The position numbers were made by a program, and so were the translations under genes. The notes under the pieces are model-generated. The model made no database searches, had not been told where the DNA came from, and worked only from the letters and a program-made list of their open reading frames with translations. DNA of 64,000 bases from UBA11346 sp038060575 (GTDB lineage: Bacteria > Planctomycetota > UBA11346), in assembly GCA_964652775.1 (NCBI GenBank), contig CAZZAM010000005.1, positions 135,461-199,460 of the forward strand, read 5' to 3'. Position 1 is the stretch's first letter, and every line of letters starts with the position of its first letter. Shown piece after piece: positions 59,428 through 64,000 of this stretch.

Positions 59428-60270
59428 CTACTTATCCGCTTTCCAATAGCGCACGTAGTCAATCAGCATGGCTTGCGGAAAAACCGTGTCATCAATGCCC
59501 TTCTGTCCGCCCCAGGCACCCCCGACGGCGACATTGAGGATCATGTACATTGGCTTGTCGAACGGCCACACATCCGGCCCCGTTCCTTCGTTGGAATAGG
59601 TGAACACCAGTTTCCCATCCAATGACATCGTCAGCTTGTCATGATGCAGTTCGAGACCGTAGACATGCCAGTCGGTCGCTGCTGGTACGGTTACGGCAAT
59701 ACCCTTGTTCGTTTTCTTGACGTGGTTGTAGGCGGTCGTGTGGATGTTGAAGTGGAGTTTCTCAGGATCAAAACCGACGTATTCCATGAGGTCGATTTCG
59801 CCACACGCCGGCCAGGTGAGTTTTTTATCGGCGCCGAGGAACCAAATGGCCGGCCAAATACCGCGACCAGTCGGCAATTTGGCACGCACCTCAAAACGAC
59901 CGTAGCCAAATTCCTGTTTGTCCTGGGTCATCAAACTTGCCGAGGTGTACGCTGCTTTCTTATCACCTTCCGACCATGCTTCGTGCCGCGCGGTGATCAC
60001 CAAATTGCCGTCAACGACAACCGCGTTCTCGGGCCGCGCACGCGTATAGAACTGCGCCTCCTTATTGCGGACCAGGCCTACTTCGTAGCCCCAGTTTTTC
60101 GGATTCGGTGCCCCTGGCGTATCGAACTCATCGCACCAGGTAGGAGTGCTGGTTGTCCCCGGCATTGGCTCAGCTGCGTACGCAGCCAGGAGCGTAGTAA
60201 GCACAAGAACGACGTTGCTGGCCCCTCGCAACAAGGGCGACCTGAATGACAATGGATATTTCATGATCAT
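59428..60270 (-). CDS. glycoside hydrolase family 16 enzyme, secreted
   Basis: GH16 enzymes cleave beta-1,3/1,4-glucans, carrageenan, agarose or xyloglucan. The catalytic motif ExDxxE is in GEIDLMEYVGFDP, with the WPAIWFLGADKKLTWPACG stretch before it and a TDWHVYGLELHHDKLTMSLD after it, all typical. A signal peptide lies at FRSPLLRGASNVVLVLTTLL-AAYAA. The ATG at 60270 has GGGAG seven bases upstream. The exact substrate cannot be assigned. Together with the LamG-like protein it probably acts on an extracellular glucan. Confidence 0.92.
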   Translation of the reverse strand: MIMKYPLSFRSPLLRGASNVVLVLTTLLAAYAAEPMPGTTSTPTWCDEFDTPGAPNPKNWGYEVGLVRNKEAQFYTRARPENAVVVDGNLVITARHEAWSEGDKKAAYTSASLMTQDKQEFGYGRFEVRAKLPTGRGIWPAIWFLGADKKLTWPACGEIDLMEYVGFDPEKLHFNIHTTAYNHVKKTNKGIAVTVPAATDWHVYGLELHHDKLTMSLDGKLVFTYSNEGTGPDVWPFDKPMYMILNVAVGGAWGGQKGIDDTVFPQAMLIDYVRYWKADK

Positions 60271-60321
60271 CGGAAACTCCCTCACCATCGTATATTCAGC
60301 ATGACTCGCGCCACCAGCAAT

Positions 60322-60879
60322 TCACGCCGCTCGCGCCGTCCACAGGGTGATGCCATTCCGACGCAGACAGGTCAACCACGCGGTACGCTCTTCACTGCGC
60401 ACTGATCGCAGTAGGCATGCAAGCTTTTCCTCTTCGGCGAGTCCACGTGGCTGCGAGCGCAGATGCATGCCCGCTTCGCTCGGCGTGCGCGCGTCCTTGC
60501 GTAGGTTGCATGGCGCGCACGCGGTCACGACGTTGGCAAGCGTGTCACGCCCGCCGCGCGAACGTGGCATCACGTGATCACGGGTGCCGGTGCGTAGCGT
60601 GACGCGGCAACCACAGTATTGGCAAGCAAAGGCATCGCGTGCGAACACGACGGCTTTTGCCGGCACATCGAAGATGGTGCGTCGGCGCCGTGTGCGCACG
60701 AGGCTGCGCATCACGACGACGGCGGGCACCGGAAATGTTTGTCGCTCGCTGCGAACCACCTGCGGGTAATCAGCGATCGAGTCGACTTTGTCAGCAAGCA
60801 CCAGCGCCAGGGCATCGATCCAACGATCGAGCACGGCGAGGTACTCGTAGTTGGCATTGAGCACCAGGCAGCGGTTCAT
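60322..60879 (-). CDS. HNH endonuclease
   Basis: The start is the ATG at 60879 (MNRCLVLNANYEYLAVLDRW) with AAAGGA upstream. The longer frame to 60960 is unlikely. The 185-residue protein is the 'NANYE' type HNH nuclease common in planctomycetes and cyanobacte­ria. The zinc cysteines are in CQYCGCR and CAPCNLRK, and the active site in TRDHVMPRSRGGRDTLANVV. Role is unknown. Such genes are widespread outside of mobile elements. It is next to the tRNA array but on its own transcript. Confidence 0.9.
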   Translation of the reverse strand: MNRCLVLNANYEYLAVLDRWIDALALVLADKVDSIADYPQVVRSERQTFPVPAVVVMRSLVRTRRRRTIFDVPAKAVVFARDAFACQYCGCRVTLRTGTRDHVMPRSRGGRDTLANVVTACAPCNLRKDARTPSEAGMHLRSQPRGLAEEEKLACLLRSVRSEERTAWLTCLRRNGITLWTARAA

Positions 60880-61026
60880 GACGTCCTTTCGGGAACGGGG
60901 TGAATAAAAGCGCGGAGTAAACCGAGTTGAATGGTGTGCCTGGGAGGGCGAGCACGGCACGATGCCGAGCGCAGCCGAATGCCCTTACGGCATTCGCCGC
61001 CTGAAGCGAAGGCAGGAGCCGGAGCG
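60880..61026. other. intergenic region with one hairpin
   Basis: The only structure is CGAATGCC-CTTAC-GGCATTCG (60977-60997), a perfect eight-base hairpin, possibly the end of the tRNA array transcript on the minus strand. The remainder shows nothing. Confidence 0.4.
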
Positions 61027-61091
61027 GAAGGGCGAACCTTCAACCTCCTCGTTCTAAGCGAGGCGCCTCTGCCAATTGGGCTACAGACACA
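61027..61091 (-). pseudogene. degenerate tRNA, 3' part missing
   Basis: The D arm (TAGCCCAATTGGCAGAGGC) and anticodon arm (CCTCG-CTTAGAA-CGAGG, anticodon UAG) look normal. The T-loop has only five bases (GAAGG-TTCGC-CCTTC) and no acceptor strand complements TGTCTG. UAG would read a leucine codon, yet there is no long variable arm. It is probably a decaying tRNA gene at the end of the array. Confidence 0.5.
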
Positions 61092-61096
61092 TGTGG

Positions 61097-61171
61097 TGGT
61101 GCTCCGGGACGGAATCGAACCGCCGTTTCTCGGGTACAGGCCGAGGTCCTACCGACTGAACGACGCGGAGC
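61097..61171 (-). tRNA. tRNA-Thr(UGU), unusual C33
   Basis: Acceptor GCTCCGC/CCGGAGC (one mismatch), D arm GTTC/GGAC, anticodon arm CTCGG-CCTGTAC-CCGAG, T arm GGCGG/CCGTC, A73 and encoded CCA. The anticodon TGT is preceded by C rather than the near-universal T33. Confidence 0.85.
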
Positions 61172-61172
61172 A

Positions 61173-61247
61173 TGGACCGTGCGGCGAGAGTCGAACTCGC
61201 TTATCCAGGGTGGAGGCCTGGTGCCTGGGCCGATCGGCCACGCACGG
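61173..61247 (-). tRNA. tRNA-Gly(UCC), unusual C33
   Basis: Acceptor CCGTGCG/CGCACGG, anticodon arm CCAGG-CCTCCAC-CCTGG, T arm GCGAG-TTCGACT-CTCGC, U73 (glycine discriminator) and encoded CCA. C precedes the anticodon TCC, as in its neighbour. Confidence 0.85.
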
Positions 61248-61285
61248 AGATGTGCCTCCAATTCTGGAGGCACGGAATTTATTCC

Positions 61286-61495
61286 CTAAAAGTAGTAGTG
61301 ACGGTTTACGCCTTCGAAGCGTCCGCTGTGGAGGCAGCAGGATCGGAAGGAGCGCATGGATCCGCACGGGCATGGATCGTTACGCCCAAGTTTCTCGATC
61401 AGTTCTTTTCGAACCTCGGACAACGCGATCGCCTCGTTTAACGCAGGTTTCCGATGGGAATCCACGACGACGCTTGCGCATGGATTCGAAAGCAT
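61286..61495 (-). CDS. small SEC-C-motif protein
   Basis: The 69-residue protein ends with a SEC-C zinc motif (LGRNDPCPCGSMRSFRSCC): CPCGS followed by CC. That is the SecA C-terminal type that binds zinc and often SecB or nucleic acid. The N-terminus is helical (NEAIALSEVRKELIEKL). The ATG at 61495 has no obvious ribosome binding site. It lies within the tRNA array, where phage-like small proteins could occur. Another frame overlaps it (61380-61619, MVACEFESHREDYSAVVARL), but only this one has a known motif. Confidence 0.6.
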   Translation of the reverse strand: MLSNPCASVVVDSHRKPALNEAIALSEVRKELIEKLGRNDPCPCGSMRSFRSCCLHSGRFEGVNRHYYF

Positions 61496-61584
61496 GGTTC
61501 GTCGTCTGGGTCATGATGGTGTGCCATACATCCTCCGGTGTTAGAGTTGGTGAAGCTGTCAGTCTAGCTACGACAGCGGAATAG

Positions 61585-61661
61585 TCCTCGCGATGAGATT
61601 CGAACTCACATGCGACCAATTACGGTTTCTACGGCTTATAAGACCGAGCCGATACGCGAGG
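61585..61661 (-). tRNA. tRNA-like gene, anticodon unresolved
   Basis: The acceptor CCTCGCG/CGCGAGG (7 bp) and T arm GTGAG-TTCGAAT-CTCAT are clear. Between them a canonical anticodon loop CTTATAA (UAU, isoleucine) can form with four pairs, but that leaves no D arm and a 22-base variable region. The other folding gives a D arm and a weak loop with GTA (tyrosine). No CCA. Either a strongly divergent tRNA or a decaying one. Confidence 0.5.
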
Positions 61662-61669
61662 TCGTCTGG

Positions 61670-61822
61670 TTAGGACGACCTGCGTATGGCCACGGCCCGA
61701 CGTTGGGTCCCGGATGCGGGATCCTGACGTTGCATCTGACGTTGATACCAAGCTGCGTGTGCGCGGAGACGCTTGTAAGCACCAGCGTCAACGATGCGGT
61801 GGAAGGGAATACGAACGAACAT
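61670..61822 (-). CDS. putative 50-aa small protein
   Basis: The ATG at 61822 has GAGG five bases upstream. The encoded protein starts MFVRIPFHRIVDAGAYKRLR, is strongly basic and ends RRAVAIRRSS. It has no recognised family. It lies between two tRNA genes and could be a phage-type small protein or a chance frame. Confidence 0.35.
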   Translation of the reverse strand: MFVRIPFHRIVDAGAYKRLRAHAAWYQRQMQRQDPASGTQRRAVAIRRSS

Positions 61823-61873
61823 ACATCCTCGTGGGGTTGGGGTGAATGGGGTGAATGGGAAACGTGAATGGCA

Positions 61874-61948
61874 TGGCGTCGCGGGGTGGACTCGAACCAC
61901 CAATCTCCAGTTCCGGAAACTGGTGCTTTTCCATTGAGCTACTGCGAC
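61874..61948 (-). tRNA. tRNA-Arg(CCG)
   Basis: Acceptor GTCGCAG/CCGCGAC (one mismatch), anticodon arm CCAGT-TTCCGGA-ACTGG, T arm GGTGG-TTCGAGT-CCACC, G73, CCA encoded. Confidence 0.85.
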
Positions 61949-61951
61949 ATG

Positions 61952-62025
61952 TGGCCTCTGAGGATGGATTCGCACCATCGTCGTCGGTTCCGTAGACCGA
62001 CATCCTTCTGTTAGACGACTCAGAG
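61952..62025 (-). tRNA. tRNA-Arg(ACG), T-loop TGC
   Basis: Acceptor CTCTGAG/CTCAGAG, anticodon arm TCGGT-CTACGGA-ACCGA, T arm GATGG-TGCGAAT-CCATC with G where T55 is expected, CCA encoded. A short D arm. Confidence 0.8.
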
Positions 62026-62026
62026 A

Positions 62027-62101
62027 TGGCACGGACCGCAGGAGTCGAACCTGCATGATCCGGTTTTGGAAACCGGCGCCTCGCCAATCGGCCAGATCCG
62101 T
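62027..62101 (-). tRNA. tRNA-Trp(CCA)
   Basis: Acceptor ACGGATC/GGTCCGT, anticodon arm CCGGT-TTCCAAA-ACCGG, T arm GCAGG-TTCGACT-CCTGC, G73 as expected for tryptophan, encoded CCA. Confidence 0.88.
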
Positions 62102-62227
62102 AGATAAACTCGCTCCGGCCCAACTCCCGTGGAGTGCGCGCCCTCCTCGGGTCGCGTGGCCGGCTGCTCGCAAAAACCGTCGCAGGTTGTGACGGTGCAG
62201 ATGATGAACATATGAGTGATTGCTTGT

Positions 62228-62303
62228 TGGTGGGCCGCCTCGGAATCGAACTGAGTTCTCTCGCTTAAAAGGCGAGTGCATCGACCAGAAATGCTTGCCG
62301 CCC
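62228..62303 (-). tRNA. tRNA-Lys(UUU), divergent
   Basis: Acceptor GGGCGGC/GCGGCCC (one mismatch), D arm GCAT/ATGC, anticodon arm CTCGC-CTTTTAA-GCGAG, T arm CTCAG/CCGAG (one mismatch), encoded CCA. Position 8 is A rather than T. Confidence 0.8.
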
Positions 62304-62621
62304 GAACTTCGTTGTGTCGCTATACTACTCCATCTGGCGGCCAAATGGCGTTTCGTTAAGGCCGGAGGCGGCATCGGCTGCGCTGTCGCGTGGCCTGCAA
62401 TCCGGCCGATCAGGAGATCGGCGTTCCCGGGTCGGCCTTAACGCAACGCCATTGCCTGGCGGCCCGGCCCCTCACCTCGCCGACCGCCTCTGGCGCCCAT
62501 GCGCGCCCCTTACCCAACAGCATCTCTCGATGCCAAACGATGGACACGCACGGTAGAGTTGCACTACTTGCCTCTTGGTTTGCGGCCAAGCGCCCGCCTC
62601 GCGGACTGAGCTCGTACGTGA
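62304..62621. other. gap of 318 bases holding an inverted-repeat element
   Basis: Apart from the inverted-repeat element at 62334-62464 (listed separately) the gap has no tRNA, no convincing reading frame and no other structure I can support. Confidence 0.4.
62334..62464. repeat. inverted-repeat element flanked by 9-bp direct repeats
   Basis: Arms AATGGCGTTTCGTTAAGGCC and GGCCTTAACGCAACGCCATT (one mismatch over 21 bases) enclose ~68 bases. Outside them CTGGCGGCC occurs on both sides (62334-62342 and 62456-62464). This looks like a short non-autonomous insertion with a nine-base target duplication. Confidence 0.5.
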
Positions 62622-62696
62622 TGGCGTTCCCAGCGAGAATCGAACTCGCATCCCCAGATCGACAATCTGGTGTCCTGGCCGTTGGACGATGAGAAC
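62622..62696 (-). tRNA. tRNA-Asp(GUC)
   Basis: Acceptor GTTCTCA/TGGGAAC, D arm GTCC/GGAC, anticodon arm CCAGA-TTGTCGA-TCTGG, T arm GCGAG-TTCGATT-CTCGC, G73 (aspartate discriminator), encoded CCA. Confidence 0.92.
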
Positions 62697-62823
62697 ACGT
62701 TGGCCACCCACGGCAGATGGCGTCGGCAAACACCTCCGACAGGTCGTAATCGGCCTTCATTTCACACGCGTGCGGCGTGCTCGCTGCCCCCGGACATGAG
62801 GGCGTGCCGTGTAGTTCATCCGC

Positions 62824-62957
62824 TGTCGTGCGACAACCTGGCGCCTAACAGCGGTGTCGGCATATAATCGGCGCAGCCGATGCCGACACGATTCCGGAGT
62901 CTTGCGACGGAATCGAGCTGTGACAAAGCCAGCGGGCTAGTAGGGGCAGAGCCCCTG
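62824..62957. ncRNA. structured repeat RNA, copy 2
   Basis: The copy has a short 5' hairpin TGTCG/CGACA, then CTGGCGCC. Stem ACAGC/GCTGT encloses TGTCGGCAT/ATGCCGACA and CGATTCCG/CGGAATCG, followed by GACAAAGCCAG and AGGGGC-AGA-GCCCCT. Bases differ from the copies at 22.8 and 63.1 kb at both partners of most stems. The second small hairpin is missing. It lies between tRNA-Asp and tRNA-Met genes. Confidence 0.6.
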
Positions 62958-62965
62958 CAGAAAAT

Positions 62966-63037
62966 AGCGGGTGAGAGAATTGCACTCTCCTGCTTGGCTT
63001 ATGAGGCCAGACTGGATCTGTCTCCAGCGAACCCGCA
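62966..63037 (-). tRNA. tRNA-Met(CAU)-like, no CCA, divergent T-loop
   Basis: Acceptor TGCGGGT/ACCCGCT (6 pairs), D arm CTGG/CCAG, anticodon arm TGGC/GCCA with loop CTCATAA, T arm GAGAG-TGCAATT-CTCTC starting TGC instead of TTC. No encoded CCA. CAU may be methionine or the lysidine-modified isoleucine tRNA used by TilS. Confidence 0.75.
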
Positions 63038-63070
63038 GTAAAACGAGCAAGCAACTACTCAGACCCGGGG

Positions 63071-63221
63071 CCCCATCGCTTGCGATGGGGCTGGCGCCGA
63101 GATGCGGTGGCGGCATACAATCGGCGCAGCCGATGCCGCCGCGGTTTTGACGGCTCGCCGGAAAAACCGAGCATCGACAAAGCCAGTGGGGTAGGTCGAA
63201 GACCGTAGGGGTGAAACCCCT
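63071..63221. ncRNA. structured repeat RNA, copy 3
   Basis: All six helices are present: CCCCATCG/CGATGGGG, GATGC/GCATC (outer), TGGCGGCAT/ATGCCGCCG, CGGTTTT/AAAACCG, GGTC-GAA-GACC and AGGGGT-GAA-ACCCCT. Compared with the 22.8 kb copy, stem bases change in pairs. The GACAAAGCCAG segment and CGGCGCAGCCG hairpin are unchanged. Confidence 0.6.
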
Positions 63222-63324
63222 GAGAAGATAAAACAACTGCCGGTCGAGGTCATCGACGGCCCGATGCCGATCCTACGGATCTCGGGCTTGAGGCTTCAGA
63301 ACGCATGGCGTTCCTGCGGCAGAA

Positions 63325-63399
63325 TGGTGGACCCCGGCGGGCTCGAACCGCCGACCCCCGCGTTGCAAACGCAGTGCTCTTCCGCTGAGCTAGGGGCCC
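63325..63399 (-). tRNA. tRNA-Ala(UGC)
   Basis: Acceptor GGGCCCC/GGGGTCC, D arm GCTC/GAGC, anticodon arm CTGCG-TTTGCAA-CGCGG, T arm GGCGG-TTCGAGC-CCGCC, A73 and encoded CCA. Confidence 0.95.
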
Positions 63400-63472
63400 A
63401 TCCGTCGCCATCGATCATCCGATGGCGATAGGTGCTACGCTGTGGATTTGTGAATGAGTCTGAAAAGCGAAA

Positions 63473-63495
63473 AACCCCGGTCGGGTGACCGGGGT
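63473..63495 (-). terminator. rho-independent terminator
   Basis: On the minus strand ACCCCGGTC-ACCC-GACCGGGGTTTTT forms an eight-pair stem with a T-run. It follows a small gene (63524-63691) and precedes tRNA-Ala. Confidence 0.8.
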
Positions 63496-63523
63496 TCCAG
63501 AGTGCAATCAGCATGGAGCTGAA

Positions 63524-63691
63524 TTAGAACTTGGGAAAACCCGGTGGGGCTGATGTGGTCAGGGAATCATTGGGCATGAGTTTCAGCAATTCTGTTCCAT
63601 GCTTCAATGCTGTACCGACGAACTGTGACCATGACCCGCGTATGATTCGCGAAGTCTGCACACAGCGGCTTGATGCTGGCATGCTGATCAT
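63524..63691 (-). CDS. small protein (55 aa) with own promoter and terminator
   Basis: The reading frame starts ATG at 63691 (MISMPASSRCVQTSRIIRGS) with AGGGGG nine bases upstream. It ends SAPPGFPKF at the TAA at 63524. A promoter (TTGACA, 16 bases, TATACA) lies upstream and a terminator downstream, so transcription is well supported. The protein is basic with a mid helix FVGTALKHGTELLKLM. No family recognised. It may be a small stress or antitoxin-like protein. Confidence 0.55.
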   Translation of the reverse strand: MISMPASSRCVQTSRIIRGSWSQFVGTALKHGTELLKLMPNDSLTTSAPPGFPKF

Positions 63692-63747
63692 GGAAGGTCG
63701 CCCCCTGGTTTGGGTATCACCGCACCGTGCGATGATGGGCGCTGTAT

Positions 63748-63770
63748 ATGATACCCTCCATGACTGTCAA
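63748..63770 (-). promoter_or_regulatory. sigma-70-type promoter
   Basis: On the minus strand TTGACA is followed after 16 bases by TATACA. It lies about 55 bases upstream of the 55-aa gene, and the ACTGTGTTGACAGT palindrome around the -35 could be an operator. Confidence 0.5.
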
Positions 63771-63850
63771 CACAGTATTTCGACTGGCGAATAATACTGC
63801 GAATATACCAGGGCAATCAGACTCATTTCCGTTGCTGTATACAAACATGG

Positions 63851-63926
63851 TGGTGCTCGCGGTGAGAATTGAACTCGACATCTCCGGGTTGAAAGCCCAG
63901 CGTCACTGCCTTTGGACTACGCGAGC
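63851..63926 (-). tRNA. tRNA-Glu(UUC), weak T stem
   Basis: Acceptor GCTCGCG/CGCGAGC, anticodon arm CTGGG-CTTTCAA-CCCGG, encoded CCA with A73. The T stem TCGAG/CTCAC has only three good pairs, so the gene may be divergent. Confidence 0.8.
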
Positions 63927-63948
63927 ATGTGTAAGTTGAGCCATGAAA

Positions 63949-64000
63949 CTGGCGCCGAGTTGCGCTGGCGGCATACAATCGGCGCAGCCGATGCCGCCAC
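63949..64000. ncRNA. structured repeat RNA, copy 4, cut by window end
   Basis: CTGGCGCCGAG, stem TGGCGGCAT/ATGCCGCCA and hairpin CGGCGCAGCCG are present; the 3' half lies outside the window. The 5' hairpin of other copies is replaced by unrelated bases here. Confidence 0.55.

Noticed and set aside
60322..60879. The HNH gene as the nuclease partner (IscB) of the structured repeat RNA
   Set aside because: It is a 185-residue HNH protein of the NANYE type without the RuvC parts and bridge helix of IscB.
61097..61247. C33 in two tRNAs as sequencing error
   Set aside because: Two neighbouring genes share it with otherwise well-paired arms, so error is unlikely, although it cannot be excluded from one sequence.
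63531..63794. Plus-strand frame of 87 codons
   Set aside because: It opposes a minus-strand gene that has a promoter, ribosome site and terminator. The plus frame has none of these.

Overview
This 64 kb window is chromosomal DNA of a moderately GC-rich bacterium. Several features point to the PVC superphylum, most likely a planctomycete-like lineage. These are a large secreted protein ending in the DUF1559-type GDG(H/V) tail motif, planctomycete-style secreted glycosidases, a DUF3299 protein, an E. coli-type RtcB-RtcA-RtcR-Ro60 locus, a GxxExxY protein, and many intergenic hairpin repeats with GCAGAGG, CCAAGG or GGAATGCT arms. The taxonomic call is inference. No rRNA or complete marker set is present.

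Layout. 0-6 kb: a truncated GAF-domain protein, an HDOD protein, envelope proteins (DUF4105, DUF3015) and a YkgJ-type cysteine-cluster protein. 6-25 kb: a giant secreted glycosidase-like protein coupled to a family 9 glycosyltransferase, then housekeeping genes (dapB, rlmN, an MsrB-MsrA lipoprotein, tilS, a sirtuin, a FliL-like protein, a nitrite/sulfite reductase, pgi). 25-30 kb: a CoA-transferase, enoyl-CoA hydratase and FAD-oxidoreductase operon facing a GntR regulator. 30-44 kb: a MenH-like hydrolase, glgP, a membrane-anchored foldase, purC, a TauE exporter, a class I amidotransferase, a TlpA-like thioredoxin, proS, rbsK and purU. 44.8-48.8 kb: a four-gene operon of ABC ATPase, FtsX-type permease, DUF3299 protein and periplasmic foldase. 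49-51 kb: a LysE exporter and a HupE/UreJ protein.

The most unusual region is 51.0-58.6 kb, an RNA-repair locus. rtcR (sigma-54 activator with a CARF-like sensor) diverges from an operon reading ro60, six tandem Y-RNA-like genes, an HD phosphohydrolase, rtcB, a GxxExxY gene and rtcA. The six small RNAs share a covarying two-part stem. Four of them carry a circularly permuted tRNA domain. Two of those cap the acceptor stem on a GCAA loop, one caps it on UUCG, and one carries a long structured insertion after an encoded CCA. One RNA is opened in the D-loop and three at the anticodon arm. Two RNAs have no tRNA domain. A palindromic sigma-54 promoter lies between ro60 and rtcR and can be read in both directions. 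Ro60 and Y RNAs probably form an RNA-surveillance particle, and RtcB/RtcA ligate or cyclise cleaved RNA ends.

From 61.0 kb to the window end there is almost no protein coding. It holds a minus-strand array of a dozen tRNA genes, some divergent (C at position 33, TGC T-loops, missing parts). The array is interleaved with copies of a ~150-nt structured repeat whose stems covary between copies, a short inverted-repeat element and two or three very small protein genes. One further copy of the structured repeat lies at 22.8 kb. Upstream of rtcA the GxxExxY gene sits between inverted arms of ACGGAGG-type tandem units. This is the same architecture as the non-coding hairpin repeats found about eleven times elsewhere in the window.
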